DNA of 64,000 bases from Microbacterium sp. Root61 (lineage in GTDB: Bacteria > Actinomycetota > Actinomycetes > Actinomycetales > Microbacteriaceae), in contig NZ_LMGU01000001.1 in the NCBI RefSeq assembly GCF_001427525.1, positions 434,001-498,000 of the forward strand. Reading direction: 5' to 3'. A program made the position numbers and the translations under genes. A model generated the notes under the pieces. The model saw only the letters and a list, made by a program, of their open reading frames with translations. It was not told the origin of the DNA and did no database searches. Numbering within the stretch: the stretch's first letter is position 1; every line of letters begins with the position of its first letter. Of this stretch, positions 7,694-17,800 are shown in pieces.

Positions 7694-9052
7694 ATGACGA
7701 CGCATCAGAACGCTCCGGATGGGGTGTCCGGCCTGACCGAGCTGATGCAGGACGAGTACGCGCTGCAGGACATCGACATCCAGCTGGAGCGCGAGGTCCG
7801 GCGCTCGCGCCGTCGCCGCGGCTGGCTCATCGTGGGGATCGTCTTCGCCGTCATCTGCGCCGCGATCGGCGGCTACGTCGCGTGGGCGCTCACGGCGTCC
7901 GTGAGCGCCCCGAGCGTCACGTGGCACTCTCCCGAGGTCGTGGCGCCCGGACCGGTCGCCATCGCGCTTCCGGTCGGGGGTGCCTCGGCGATCAGCATCT
8001 CCGGCGGTGACCAGTACCTCGGCGCCGAGGCGAGCGGAATCTGGCTGAGCAGCGGATCCGACGAGCCGCGCTCGATCGCGAGCATCAGCAAGCTGATCAC
8101 CGCGCTCGTCATCCTGGACGCGAAGCCGCTGGCGAGCGCCGAGGACCCGGGGCCGATGATCACCTTCGACAAGGACGATCACGATCTCTACGACAAGTAC
8201 TACGTGCTGGGCGCGACGATCGCGGCGATGCCCATCGGCACCACCCTGTCGGAGCGCGACGCGCTCGCGACCATGCTCATCCCCTCGGCGAGCAACTACG
8301 CCCAGGCGATGGCGAGGTGGGCCTTCGGCTCGCAGGGCGCGTTCGTGAATGCGACGAAGGACTGGCTCGCCGCCCACGGACTGACCGGCACCACGATCAT
8401 CGAACCGACGGGCATCAGCTACCGCAACGTGAGCACACCGAGCGACCTCCTCGCCATCGGCAAGCTGGCCGCCGCTCATCCGGCGATCGCGCAGATCGTC
8501 GCGACCCCGGCGCTGTCGCTGCCGGGTCCGGGGCAGATCTACAACACGAACGACCTGCTGGGCAGCAACGGGATCACCGGCCTCAAGACCGGCAACCTCG
8601 GCCCCGGCAGCTACAGCCTGCTGTACACGGCATCCCTCGATGTCGGTGCCCCCGAACCGCTCCAGGTGACCGGAGTGATGGTGGGCGGCCATTCCCGCGA
8701 ATCGGTGAACGCCAGCGTGCTCACCCTGTTCGACAGCATCCGCTCCGGCTTCCGGCGCCTGCCCGTGGCGGAGCTCGGCCAGGTAGTCGGCTCGTACTCC
8801 ACGCCCTGGGGCTCGAGTGCAGAGGTGGTCATCGCCGAGGACGCGGACATCTTCACGTGGTCAGACACTCCGATCACCACCACGATGGAGACGACCACGC
8901 CTGTTTCGTTCACCGACGGCGAGGAGGCCGGGAGCATCACGTGGACGGCCGGCCCGAACACGGCGACGGCGATCATCGAGGTGGAGGGCACCATTCTGCC
9001 TCCGACGGCCTGGTGGCGACTCACCCACCCGTCCGAGCTCGGCGGGCAGTAG
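7694..9052 (+). CDS. D-alanyl-D-alanine carboxypeptidase-like protein, S11 type
   Basis: A 452-residue protein with a cytoplasmic N-terminal region of about 45 residues, an Arg cluster (RRSRRRRG), one membrane helix and an external PBP5-like domain. The SxxK motif is SISK and the KTG motif is LKTGNLG. The middle motif reads PSASNYA where the family usually has PSxN(N/D), so the expected Asn of SxN is replaced by Ser. The enzyme may still act if the neighbouring Asn substitutes; otherwise it is a binding or scaffold protein. The ATG at 7694 follows GGGGGCGG. Confidence 0.8.
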   Translation: MTTHQNAPDGVSGLTELMQDEYALQDIDIQLEREVRRSRRRRGWLIVGIVFAVICAAIGGYVAWALTASVSAPSVTWHSPEVVAPGPVAIALPVGGASAISISGGDQYLGAEASGIWLSSGSDEPRSIASISKLITALVILDAKPLASAEDPGPMITFDKDDHDLYDKYYVLGATIAAMPIGTTLSERDALATMLIPSASNYAQAMARWAFGSQGAFVNATKDWLAAHGLTGTTIIEPTGISYRNVSTPSDLLAIGKLAAAHPAIAQIVATPALSLPGPGQIYNTNDLLGSNGITGLKTGNLGPGSYSLLYTASLDVGAPEPLQVTGVMVGGHSRESVNASVLTLFDSIRSGFRRLPVAELGQVVGSYSTPWGSSAEVVIAEDADIFTWSDTPITTTMETTTPVSFTDGEEAGSITWTAGPNTATAIIEVEGTILPPTAWWRLTHPSELGGQ

Positions 9053-9124
9053 CGCCTATACGTCTACGGGCTCGTGCAGAACAATCCGCGCTGCCTGCTG
9101 TGCGGACGTACCCCTCTTGTGCTG

Positions 9125-10657
9125 TCAGCTGTACATGCGGTTCAGCTCACGCTTCAGCACCTTGCCGGTCGGCCCGAGCGGCAGCTCGTGCACGAGCACG
9201 ACACGTCGCGGGTACTTGTGTGCCGCGATGCGCTCGCGGGCATATCTCACGACGGAGTCAGCGGTGAGGCCTGCACCCGCCAGCGGGACGACTGCGGCCA
9301 TCACCTCTTCTCCGTTGCGCTCGTCGGCGACGCCGAAGACGGCGACGCTCGCCACCCCCGGCATCCGTGCCAGCACTTCTTCGATTTCGCGTGGGTACAC
9401 GTTGTACCCGCCGCGCAGAATCATCTCCTTGGTGCGGTCGATGATCGTGATGTAGCCGTCGGAGCTCCGCCGGCCGACATCTCCGGTGCGGAACCACCCG
9501 TCCACGACCGCTGCCGCGGTGGCTGCGGGATCGTCGTGATAGCCGAGGAAGAGGTTCTGGCCGCGCACGACCACCTCGCCGTCGCTGCCATCCTGAAGGA
9601 GTTCGATCCGGTCGGCGATGTCGGGAACGGCGATGCGGACTTCCATGCCCCAGATCGATGTGCCGATCGTTCCCGCGCGGTTGGGCGCACCGGTGTGGTT
9701 GAAGGTCACGGTGGGGGAGGTCTCGCTCAGCCCGTATCCCTCGTGAACCGGCGCCCCGAATACCTCGACGAACGCCTCGAGCGATGCGACAGGCAAGGAT
9801 GAGCCTCCGGAGATCACGTACCGCAGAGGTGGCCGGAGCGGGTTCCGGCGCGCGCCGTCCAGGAGGGCGATGAGCATCGTGGGAACGCCCGCGAAGATCG
9901 TCACGCCGTTGTCGATGAGGATCTCCAACGTGTCGTCGGCGTGGAACCGACGCACCAGCTGGAGAGCCGCGCCTCGCCGGAACGCGGTGTTCATCACAGT
10001 GGACTGGCCGAACACATGGGAAAGCGGCAGCGCCGCGCACATGATGTCGTCGGCGCGCACATCCAGCGAATCGAGCAGCGAGACGTGCGCATGCTCGACG
10101 AGATTCAGATGGGAGAGAACAGCGGCCTTCGAGCGCCCCGAAGTGCCGCTCGTGAACAGCATGGCCGCGGGCGCGAGCGGATGCATCGGCAGATAGCCGG
10201 CGACGGCGGGTGTGCTCGTGGAAAGCGTGGCGAGGTCGTCCACCGCCGTACCGCCCACCTGCACCAGCTGCTCAGGGGCCGAGGCGGATGCCGCGGCAAG
10301 GCAGCTGACGTCGGCGATCAGCAGCCGCGCTCCGCTCGTGTCCAGCACATGCTGGATCTCCGCCGGTTTCAGGAGAGGGTGCACGGGCACCACGATCGCG
10401 CCGAGCGCCAAGATGGCGTAGTACGTCTTCGGGAACTCCACGGTGTTGGGGATCATCATCGCGACCGCCGTGCCCTTCTCCACGTCGAGATCGCGGAGCG
10501 CTCCGGCATAGGCGCGGGTGTGCTGCCAGAGCTGTGCGAACGTCGTGCGACCGCCGACATCGTCGATGACGGCGACCCGATCCGGGTGTCGCAGAGCTGA
10601 TTCGGCGAGGATCGCGGCCACCGACATCGTGGTAGGCACATCGAGACTCCCGGTCAC
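9125..10657 (-). CDS. Acyl-CoA ligase (AMP-forming, FadD-like)
   Basis: A 510-residue ANL-superfamily enzyme that would activate a carboxylic acid to its CoA thioester through an acyl-AMP. Motifs: FTSGTSGRSKAAVLSH (P-loop-like A3), GYGLSETSPTV (A5), GWFRTGDVG (A7), YPREIEEVL (hinge) and PTGKVLKREL with the catalytic Lys. The length is typical. It is the last gene of a three-gene operon and overlaps the MaoC gene by 4 nt. The acid used is unknown; medium or branched acids are as likely as long-chain ones. Confidence 0.9.
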   Translation of the reverse strand: MTGSLDVPTTMSVAAILAESALRHPDRVAVIDDVGGRTTFAQLWQHTRAYAGALRDLDVEKGTAVAMMIPNTVEFPKTYYAILALGAIVVPVHPLLKPAEIQHVLDTSGARLLIADVSCLAAASASAPEQLVQVGGTAVDDLATLSTSTPAVAGYLPMHPLAPAAMLFTSGTSGRSKAAVLSHLNLVEHAHVSLLDSLDVRADDIMCAALPLSHVFGQSTVMNTAFRRGAALQLVRRFHADDTLEILIDNGVTIFAGVPTMLIALLDGARRNPLRPPLRYVISGGSSLPVASLEAFVEVFGAPVHEGYGLSETSPTVTFNHTGAPNRAGTIGTSIWGMEVRIAVPDIADRIELLQDGSDGEVVVRGQNLFLGYHDDPAATAAAVVDGWFRTGDVGRRSSDGYITIIDRTKEMILRGGYNVYPREIEEVLARMPGVASVAVFGVADERNGEEVMAAVVPLAGAGLTADSVVRYARERIAAHKYPRRVVLVHELPLGPTGKVLKRELNRMYS

Positions 10658-11118
10658 TGCTCGTCCCCGACGACGATGAGGAGCTGATGGGCCACCAGTG
10701 CAGGGCGCTCGGCGCCTTCTATCTCGACGCGCACCTCGAGCGTGACGCGAGCGCCCTGCGACGCGGGAGCGGTCTCGACCACTCTGCTCACCGCGCGCAC
10801 ACGCGCACCTGACGGCACGGGGGTGAGGAACCGGACATGATCGAGCCCGTAGTTGATTCGCAGGGCGGCTCCCGCGACCTCGACGTTGCCCTCCAACAGT
10901 GCAGGAAGCAGCGCGAGTGTCAGGTAGCCGTGCGCAATGGTCGTCCCGTACGGCCCTGACGACGCCCGCGCCTCATCGACGTGGATCCATTGGTGGTCAT
11001 CGGTGGCGTCCGCGAAGTCAGTGATCCGTGACTGCTCGATTGGCATCCACTGGCTGGTGTGCTCCTCCGCCGGCAGCTGCGCGCTCAGCAGCGCGTCGAG
11101 CGATTCATAGTGCGCCAT
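10654..11118 (-). CDS. MaoC-family (R)-specific enoyl-CoA hydratase
   Basis: A 154-residue single hot-dog domain. Residues 36-45 (FADATDDHQW) contain the Asp/His catalytic pair of R-hydratases (D-x4-H), and HGYLTLALLP is the family segment lining the substrate tunnel. It would interconvert enoyl-CoA and (R)-3-hydroxyacyl-CoA in the cytoplasm. It overlaps the downstream ligase by 4 nt and lies 3 nt from the upstream SDR gene, so all three are likely co-translated in one pathway. Confidence 0.87.
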   Translation of the reverse strand: MAHYESLDALLSAQLPAEEHTSQWMPIEQSRITDFADATDDHQWIHVDEARASSGPYGTTIAHGYLTLALLPALLEGNVEVAGAALRINYGLDHVRFLTPVPSGARVRAVSRVVETAPASQGARVTLEVRVEIEGAERPALVAHQLLIVVGDEQ

Positions 11119-11121
11119 CGC

Positions 11122-11877
11122 CTAGTCCTGCGGCCCACCTGCGACGTACAGCACTTGTCCGCTGACGAATGATGCCTCGTCGCTGGTGAAGTACGACGTG
11201 GCCGACGCGATGTCGGCGGGTGTGCCGGTTCGCCTGACAGGGATCTCCGCGGCGGCGGACTCGCGAAGCTCGTCGTAGGTCACGCCCATTCGTGCCGCGG
11301 TCTCGCGCAGCATGTCGGTGGCGATGAACCCGGGGGCGATGGCGTTCGCTGTGACTCCGAACGGACCGAGCTCGATGGCGAGCGTCTTGGTGAATCCCTG
11401 CAGACCCGCCTTAGCGGCGGCATAGTTCGCCTGCCCGCGGTTTCCGAGGGCGGACGTGCTGGACATGTTCACGATGCGCCCCCAGCGTGCCTCGACCTGA
11501 TGCGTCTGGACTGCGCGGGCCATCAGGAACGCGCCGCGGAGGTGCACGTTGATGACGGCATCCCAATCCGCATCCTGCATTTTGAACAGGAGGTTGTCCC
11601 GCAGGATGCCCGCGTTGTTCACGAGGATGGTCGGCGGACCGAGTTCGGCGCCGACGCGAGCGACCGCGGCGGCGACCGACGCCGCGTCCGAAACGTCTGC
11701 AGCCACTCCGAGGGCGCGCCCGCCGAGGCGTGTGATCTCCTCGACCGTGCCGGCGAGTGCGTCCGGATCGAGGTCGAGCACGGCGACCTGCCGACCGTCT
11801 GCCGCGAGCCTTGTCGCGATGGCAGCGCCGATGCCGCGCGCGGCTCCCGTCACGATTGCTGTCCTGATCGCGCTCAT
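11122..11877 (-). CDS. SDR-family 3-oxoacyl/3-hydroxyacyl reductase (FabG-like)
   Basis: A 251-residue classical short-chain dehydrogenase. It has the nucleotide motif TGAARGIG, the NNAG motif (VNNAGILRD), catalytic Ser (MSSTSALGN) and the YxxxK pair (YAAAKAGLQ), then PGFIATDM. With the MaoC hydratase it would handle the hydroxyacyl step of an acyl-CoA route. ATG at 11877 is preceded by GAGGAGAAGG, whereas the longer frame has no such site. It heads the operon and faces an acyl-CoA dehydrogenase relic across a short control region. Confidence 0.88.
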   Translation of the reverse strand: MSAIRTAIVTGAARGIGAAIATRLAADGRQVAVLDLDPDALAGTVEEITRLGGRALGVAADVSDAASVAAAVARVGAELGPPTILVNNAGILRDNLLFKMQDADWDAVINVHLRGAFLMARAVQTHQVEARWGRIVNMSSTSALGNRGQANYAAAKAGLQGFTKTLAIELGPFGVTANAIAPGFIATDMLRETAARMGVTYDELRESAAAEIPVRRTGTPADIASATSYFTSDEASFVSGQVLYVAGGPQD

Positions 11878-11901
11878 ACCTTCTCCTCGTCGAGAGTGAA
11901 A

Positions 11902-11980
11902 CATATCTGATGGGTCGCGGGATATGCTACCGGGATTGCGACAGAATGCGCGGTTCTGCGTGTACTTATCTGATGGGTTG
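11902..11980. promoter_or_regulatory. Divergent control region with direct repeats
   Basis: The 11-mer TATCTGATGGG occurs at 11904-11914 and again at 11967-11977, 63 nt apart in the same orientation. Between them lies an inverted repeat CAGAA-n7-TTCTG (11942-11958). The region separates the SDR operon from the divergent acyl-CoA dehydrogenase relic. The repeats could be binding sites for a pathway regulator; no regulator gene is adjacent. Confidence 0.4.
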
Positions 11981-11992
11981 CCGAAAGGGATC

Positions 11993-12510
11993 ATGACATC
12001 CGCCTCACTTCACCCCGCCGATATGCTCCCCGGGGACTTCTACGGCTTCCAAGACGAGCTCAGCGAGCAGGAGAGCGCGTCGATCCGTCGGCTTCGCGAC
12101 TTTCTGGATCGCGAAGTGCGACCGATCGCGATGACTATTGGGCGCGTGCGGCGTTTCCTCATCACCTGACGGCGCCGATCGCCGCCCGGCAACTCGTGCA
12201 GGATCTTCTCAGCCGCTCGCTGGGCAACATCACGGCCAGCCTCGCGCTCTGCGTGCGGGTATCGAAGCTGCAGGATCTCGGGCGGCAATCGGATGCTCAT
12301 TCTGCGCTGGCGAAGGGGTATGTGACGACCCGTGCGCGAGAGACGGTCGCATGGGCACGGGAACTCCTGGGCGGCAACGGGATCGTGCTCGAGCACGGGG
12401 TCGCACGCTATTTCGCCGACATGGAGGCGATCTACTCTTTCGAAGGAACTCGCGAGATGAACAGCCTCATTGTCGGCCGGAGCATGACCGGGCTGCAGGC
12501 ATTCGCCTGA
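11993..12510 (+). pseudogene. Acyl-CoA dehydrogenase remnant (glutaryl-CoA dehydrogenase-like)
   Basis: The first frame gives a family N-terminus (SASIRRLRDFLDREVRPIA). The match then moves to another frame at about 12130, where DDYWARAAFPHHL continues it, indicating loss of one base. After LTAP the sequence jumps to the C-terminal domain (LVQDLLSRSLGNITASLAL ... LGGNGIV ... SFEGTREMNSLIVGR). The family Glu in SFEGT remains, but roughly 200 residues that would hold most of the FAD- and substrate-binding core are missing. About 175 residues survive of a usual 390 or so. It is non-functional as an enzyme and faces the SDR–MaoC–ligase operon. Confidence 0.82.
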
Positions 12511-12550
12511 CCGCCATGTCGTCATGTCCGTAGGCGTGGAGACTGAGTGG

Positions 12551-14047
12551 TCAGCGCTGCGACCAACGGCGGCCGACGAGAACCGCCATGGCCAGGGACG
12601 CGAGCGCGACGGGCAGCGCCGTGGAAACTGTTGCGACCGCGGCGGCGCCGACCGCCGCCGCAATGATCAACGCGTCGGCGGCCCAGGCGAGCCGCAGAGC
12701 GGAGGAGGGGTCGCCTATGGGCGTGGGGATCGGGGCGAGCAGGCTGATCGGCATGGGCGGCTTCAGCGAGTCCGAGACCCGGACGATGACGCAGAGAATT
12801 GCGGCGGCCGAGCCCGCGAGAACGGCGCTCCACGACCCCGCGGCGAGCATCAGAGTCACGGAGACGGCCGCGGCGACGACGAGCAGACCGCCGATCAGTA
12901 GCGGCAGGAGCAGGTGGGCGGCGAGCAGGCGACCGTCGCCGACGCCGTAGGGAGAGAGCGCACCGGATGCCTCGGCCGCATGCCGCACGCCATCGGTGAG
13001 CGGGCCGAGGCCGGCGTAGAGGATCACTCCGGCCGCCGCGCCGGCGATGACGGTGAACTCGGGTGACGCCATGGCGAGCACGATCAGCGATCCGGCGACG
13101 AGCAGGCCGAGGCAACCCATCATCAGGCGACCCGGAGTCCGCGCGGCACCGACGACGTCGCGCACGAAGATGCGCAATTCGAACGGCTGCAGCGCGCGCA
13201 CGGCCCGCATCCGGCGACCGATGCGCGGATCGACGCGATAGAGCCCGGCCGCGCCGGAGAGATCGAGTCCGTATGCGATCGTGCGGGCGGAGTCCCACCG
13301 CAGCGACTGCGCGAACACCGTGGCTCCCCGGAGGCGATCCAGGAGGACAGGCACCGCACAAACCGCGAGGACGGCGAGCGCGAGCAACGGCACGAGGAGC
13401 CAGCGTGTCGGGGCAGCGCCGGGGGACAGCATCCCGAACCAACCCCAGGGAGTGAAGGCGGCGGCGGCAGGCCAGACCAGCGATGCGAGCATGCCCGCGG
13501 CGAGGGCACCGATCATCCCCGCCGACACGCGTGTGCCGAGTGTCTGCCCCGCGAGCCACAGCACCGCGGCGATGAGTCCGACGACGGCGCCGGCCATGCC
13601 GAAGGCGAGGGCGCCGCCGACGCTCGACACCCCCTGGGTGGCCAGAAAGACGCCGACGAAGCCAGCACCGACGAGCCCGACGCCGCTGAGCGCAGCGGCC
13701 GCGCGCACGAAGGGGCGCGCGAGACCGAGAAGGCGCGGAACCGCACTGGCGAGCACGGCGTGGGCGAGGAAGGGGGAGAGGACGACGGGACCGCGCGCGC
13801 CGCCGACGAAGATCGCGGCGATCCAGACGAGCGCCCCGAAGACCGCCCACGCGGAAGCCGCGGCCGGTGCGCTCAGCGCCGCGAGAACGGCCGGGCTGGA
13901 GAGGCCGATCCACGCCGCCCGCCCCACCGGAGCCACGACGACGACCCCGACCATGAGGGCGGCGTACACGGCGAAGGCGCGATCGCGCGGCGTCGAGGCT
14001 CGTCGCGACCGCCAGACCGCCCAGGTAACGCCGAGGGTTTCCGTCAT
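12551..14047 (-). CDS. Polytopic membrane protein, probable ABC permease subunit
   Basis: 498 residues, almost entirely hydrophobic, with about twelve possible membrane segments separated by short Arg-rich loops and little soluble sequence. It overlaps the upstream ABC ATPase gene by 4 nt, so it is the likely membrane partner of that ATPase. No signature of a named permease family is obvious. A single ATPase, one large permease and no binding protein suggest export or another non-import role. The substrate is unknown. Confidence 0.65.
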   Translation of the reverse strand: MTETLGVTWAVWRSRRASTPRDRAFAVYAALMVGVVVVAPVGRAAWIGLSSPAVLAALSAPAAASAWAVFGALVWIAAIFVGGARGPVVLSPFLAHAVLASAVPRLLGLARPFVRAAAALSGVGLVGAGFVGVFLATQGVSSVGGALAFGMAGAVVGLIAAVLWLAGQTLGTRVSAGMIGALAAGMLASLVWPAAAAFTPWGWFGMLSPGAAPTRWLLVPLLALAVLAVCAVPVLLDRLRGATVFAQSLRWDSARTIAYGLDLSGAAGLYRVDPRIGRRMRAVRALQPFELRIFVRDVVGAARTPGRLMMGCLGLLVAGSLIVLAMASPEFTVIAGAAAGVILYAGLGPLTDGVRHAAEASGALSPYGVGDGRLLAAHLLLPLLIGGLLVVAAAVSVTLMLAAGSWSAVLAGSAAAILCVIVRVSDSLKPPMPISLLAPIPTPIGDPSSALRLAWAADALIIAAAVGAAAVATVSTALPVALASLAMAVLVGRRWSQR

Positions 14048-14670
14048 GCCGCGTCCAGCACGAGCGAGCGGTCGGCGGCCGCCGAGGCCAGGGCGTCGCT
14101 GTGCGTCGCGAACACCACCGTGACGCCATCCGCGCGGAGGCGGCCGAGGAGTCGGATCACGACATCGAGGTGCGCTGCATCCAGGCGCTGCTCCGGTTCG
14201 TCCAGCAGCAGCACGTCGAAAGGACGCACGAGCAGCAGAGCAAGGCTGCCCATCTGGCGTTGGCCCGACGACAGCTCGTGCGGGAACCGGTTCTCCAGCC
14301 CGGACAGTCCGAGCTCGGCGAGAGCGCTCGAGGCCGCGCTGCTCGCGTCATCGACGTCGCGACCCCATGTCGTCGCGATCAGCATGACGTGCTCGTGCAG
14401 GGTCAGATCGCGCGCGAACGGCGGCAGCGCGATCATCGAGGCCACTCGGCGCCGGAAGCGCGGGGAGCGCTCGTCGATGGGGGAGCCGTCGACCGACACG
14501 GTGCCGGAAGTGGGCCGCTGCGCGCCCGCGAGCACCCGCAGCAGCGTGGTCTTGCCCGACCCGTTCTCCCCACGCAGCGCCACCGCCTCGCCGCGGGCGA
14601 TGCTCGCATCGGTCGGAGGAAGCAGGACAGCCTCATCCACGGACACGCTGACACGCTGCAGTTGAATCAC
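14044..14670 (-). CDS. ABC transporter ATP-binding protein
   Basis: A compact 208-residue ABC ATPase. Walker A is GENGSGKTT (about residues 32-40), the signature is ELSSGQRQMGSLALLL, Walker B is VLLLDEPE, and the switch His follows in FATHSDAL. The signature Gly/Gln are kept, while the D-loop is unusual (QRLDA). GTG at 14670 is preceded by GAGGATGAAG; upstream extensions are not domain-like. It is co-translated with the polytopic membrane protein and probably powers it. Confidence 0.87.
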   Translation of the reverse strand: MIQLQRVSVSVDEAVLLPPTDASIARGEAVALRGENGSGKTTLLRVLAGAQRPTSGTVSVDGSPIDERSPRFRRRVASMIALPPFARDLTLHEHVMLIATTWGRDVDDASSAASSALAELGLSGLENRFPHELSSGQRQMGSLALLLVRPFDVLLLDEPEQRLDAAHLDVVIRLLGRLRADGVTVVFATHSDALASAAADRSLVLDAA

Positions 14671-14825
14671 GTCTTCATCCTCGCAGGATGCCGCGGGGTC
14701 GGTCTGCAGCGATGGCCCTCCGGGTCGATAGGCTCGAAGATCTCCGCACTGCGGGCGTCTGCGGCCGCCCGCCGGTGCACACCTGCGACTCGATGCCGAG
14801 CGCACGGACTCGAGGACGGGTGCTC

Positions 14826-17800
14826 ATGCACGACGACATCAGCGACATCAGACTGCGCCTCGATCGCATGCTCGGCTCGCGCATCCGACCCGCGGTCTCG
14901 GGAGCGACTGTGACCTTGCGCGTGTCTGCGTGGGCGACCGAGGATCCGCACGTGCCGTTCGCCGAGGCATCCACCCAGTCCTTCGTTCCCATGGCGACGG
15001 GCGACGCATGGGGCACGCCCTGGAGCACGACGTGGTTCCGGTTCGAGGGCGAGGTTCCCGAAGGATTCGGGCCCGCAGAGCTGACGATCGACATCGGGTT
15101 CGGCCCCGGCCCTGGGTTCACCACCGAGGGGCTCGTCTTCGACGCGGCCGGCACGATCCTCAAAGCGCTCAATCCTCTGAACACCCACGTCCCGTTGGCG
15201 CCGGTGCTGGGCGATGACCGCACTGTCGTCGTCTACCTCGAGGCGGCGGCCAATCCGACGATCCTGGACGGCTTCGCGCCGACCGACTTCGGCGACCTCG
15301 AGACAGCACCGGTGGTGCCGCAGTATCGGTTCCGCAGCGCGGTCGTCGCCGAGCGCCGGCAGGACGTGGTCGACCTCGCGACCGACCTCGAGGTGCTCAG
15401 CACCCTGGCCGACGAGCTCCCGGCCGCATCCGCGCGGCGTTTCGAGATCTACCGCGGCATCGACCGGGCGCTGGACGTCATCGACTACGACGACATCCCC
15501 GGTTCGACGACGCGCGCCCGCATGGTCCTGGCGCCGCTGCTGGGGCGCCCCGCAGTGCCCTCGGAGCATCGCATCTCGGCCATCGGACACGCGCACATCG
15601 ATTCCGCGTGGCTCTGGCCGCTGCGCGAGACGGCCCGCAAGGTCGCCCGCACCGTCTCGAACGTGCTCGCCCTGGCCGAGCAGGAGCCAGAGCTGGTCTT
15701 CGCGTTTTCCTCCGCGCAGCAGCACGCCTGGCTCAAGGAGCACTACCCCGCACTGTGGGAGCGCCTCAAGGCCGCTGTCGCACGCGGTCAGGTCGTCCCG
15801 GTCGGCGGCATGTGGGTCGAATCCGACACGGTCATGCCGTCCGGCGAGTCGATGGCGCGCCAGTTCCTGCAGGGCAAGCGCTTCTTCCTCGAGGAGTACG
15901 GCATCGAGACGAGGGATGCCTGGCTGCCCGACTCGTTCGGATACTCCGCCGCGCTGCCGCAGATCATCGCCAAGGCGGGCAACGAGTTCTTCCTGTCGCA
16001 GAAGCCGAGCTGGAACCGTACGAACCACTTCCCGCACCACAGCTTCCTGTGGGAAGGCATCGACGGCACCCGCGTGTTCGCGCACCTCCCGCCCGTCGAC
16101 ACCTACGTCTCGGAGCTCTCGCAGAAGGAGCTTCACCACGCCGCCCGCAACTATGCCGAGAAGGGTGCGGGGACGCGGTCGCTGGTGCCCTTCGGCTGGG
16201 GCGACGGCGGCGGCGGCCCGACGCGGGAGATGCTCGCGCGGGCCCGCCGCATCGGGGATCTCGAGGGCTCGCCGACCGTCCGGATCGAACCCCCGCTGGC
16301 GTTCTTCGAGGCGGCGCGCGACGAGCTGATCGACCCCGCCGTCTGGTTCGGCGAGATCTACATGGAAGGCCACCGCGGCACGCTCACATCGCAGCACGCC
16401 ATGAAAGCGGGCAATCGGCGCGCCGAGGCGCTCCTGCGCGAAGCGGAGGCGTGGAGCACCACGGCCGCGGTCGCGCTCGGTCGGGAGTACCCGTACGAGC
16501 CGCTGCGGCGGCTGTGGCGTGAGGCGCTGCTGCTGCAGTTCCACGACATCCTCCCCGGCAGCTCGATCCGCTGGGTGCACCGCGAAGCGGCCGCGAGCTA
16601 CCAGCGCCTGCACACCGAGCTGGATCAGCTCGTGCACGCGGCGCAGGCCGCGCTGGCGGGGGAGGGCAGCACGCGCATCGTCTTCAACGGCGCCGCGAGT
16701 CCGGTCGACGGCGTGGAGCCGTTCGGCGCGGGACCGGTGCCGGATGCGGCGGCGATGGCCGAGCCGATCGCGCTGCCCGACGGCGGATTCCTGCTCGAGA
16801 ACGCGGTGGTCGCGGTGCGGCTCGATGCGCGCGGACAGATCGTGTCGCTCGTCGACAGGACGCGTTCCCGAGAGCTCGTCCCGCCCGGACGGGTGCTCAA
16901 CGAACTCGTGATCCACACCGATGTTCCGGCGCTGTGGGATGCCTGGGACATCGATGAGCCGTACCGTCGGTCCGTGCGCGTTCCGGAGGCTGAGTGCGCG
17001 TCCGAGGCGGATACCGAGGGAGTGACGATCACGCGCCGATTCGGCGCATCCACCATCCGCCAGCGCGTCAGCCTGCCGGCCGACAGCCCGCGCGTGGACG
17101 TCGCACTGGACATCGACTGGCACGAGGACGAGAAGTTCCTGCGGGCGTACTTCCCGCTGCTGCTGAGCGCCACCGAGAGCTCTGCCGAGACACAGTTCGG
17201 GGTGGTGCGCCGACCGATCCACGAGAACACCACATGGTCGTGGGCGCAGTTCGAGATCGCCGCCCATCGCTTCCTGCACTTGGATGAGAGCGGCTTCGGC
17301 GTCGCGCTGGTCAATGACGCGATCTACGGGCACAGCGTCGACCGGGAGAGCTCCACGCTGGGAACGGTCACCAACGTCGGCCTGTCGCTGCTGCGGGCCC
17401 CGAAGAACCCCGATCCGACGACGGACCGCGGAACGCACCACTTCGCCTACGGACTTGTCGTGGACTGCTCGCTGGAGCGCGCCGTGCACGAGGGGTACCT
17501 GTCGAGCAGCCCGCAGACCGTCGCGACCGGTGCCCGCGGCATCCGTCCGCTGGTGACCGTATCCGCGCCGAACGTGGTGGTCTCCGCACTCAAGCTTGCC
17601 GAGGACGGATCGGGCGACGTGATCGTGCGGCTCTACGAGTCGATCGGGCGACGCTCCTGGACCGACGTGACGCCGACGTTCTCGTGCACCGCGATGCTGC
17701 CGGCCGACCTGCTCGAACGGCCGATCGGCCGGGCGCTGCTCGCCGAAGACGGCGGGCTCCGTGTCGAGCTCGCGCCGTTCGAGGTGCTCACCCTTCGGAT

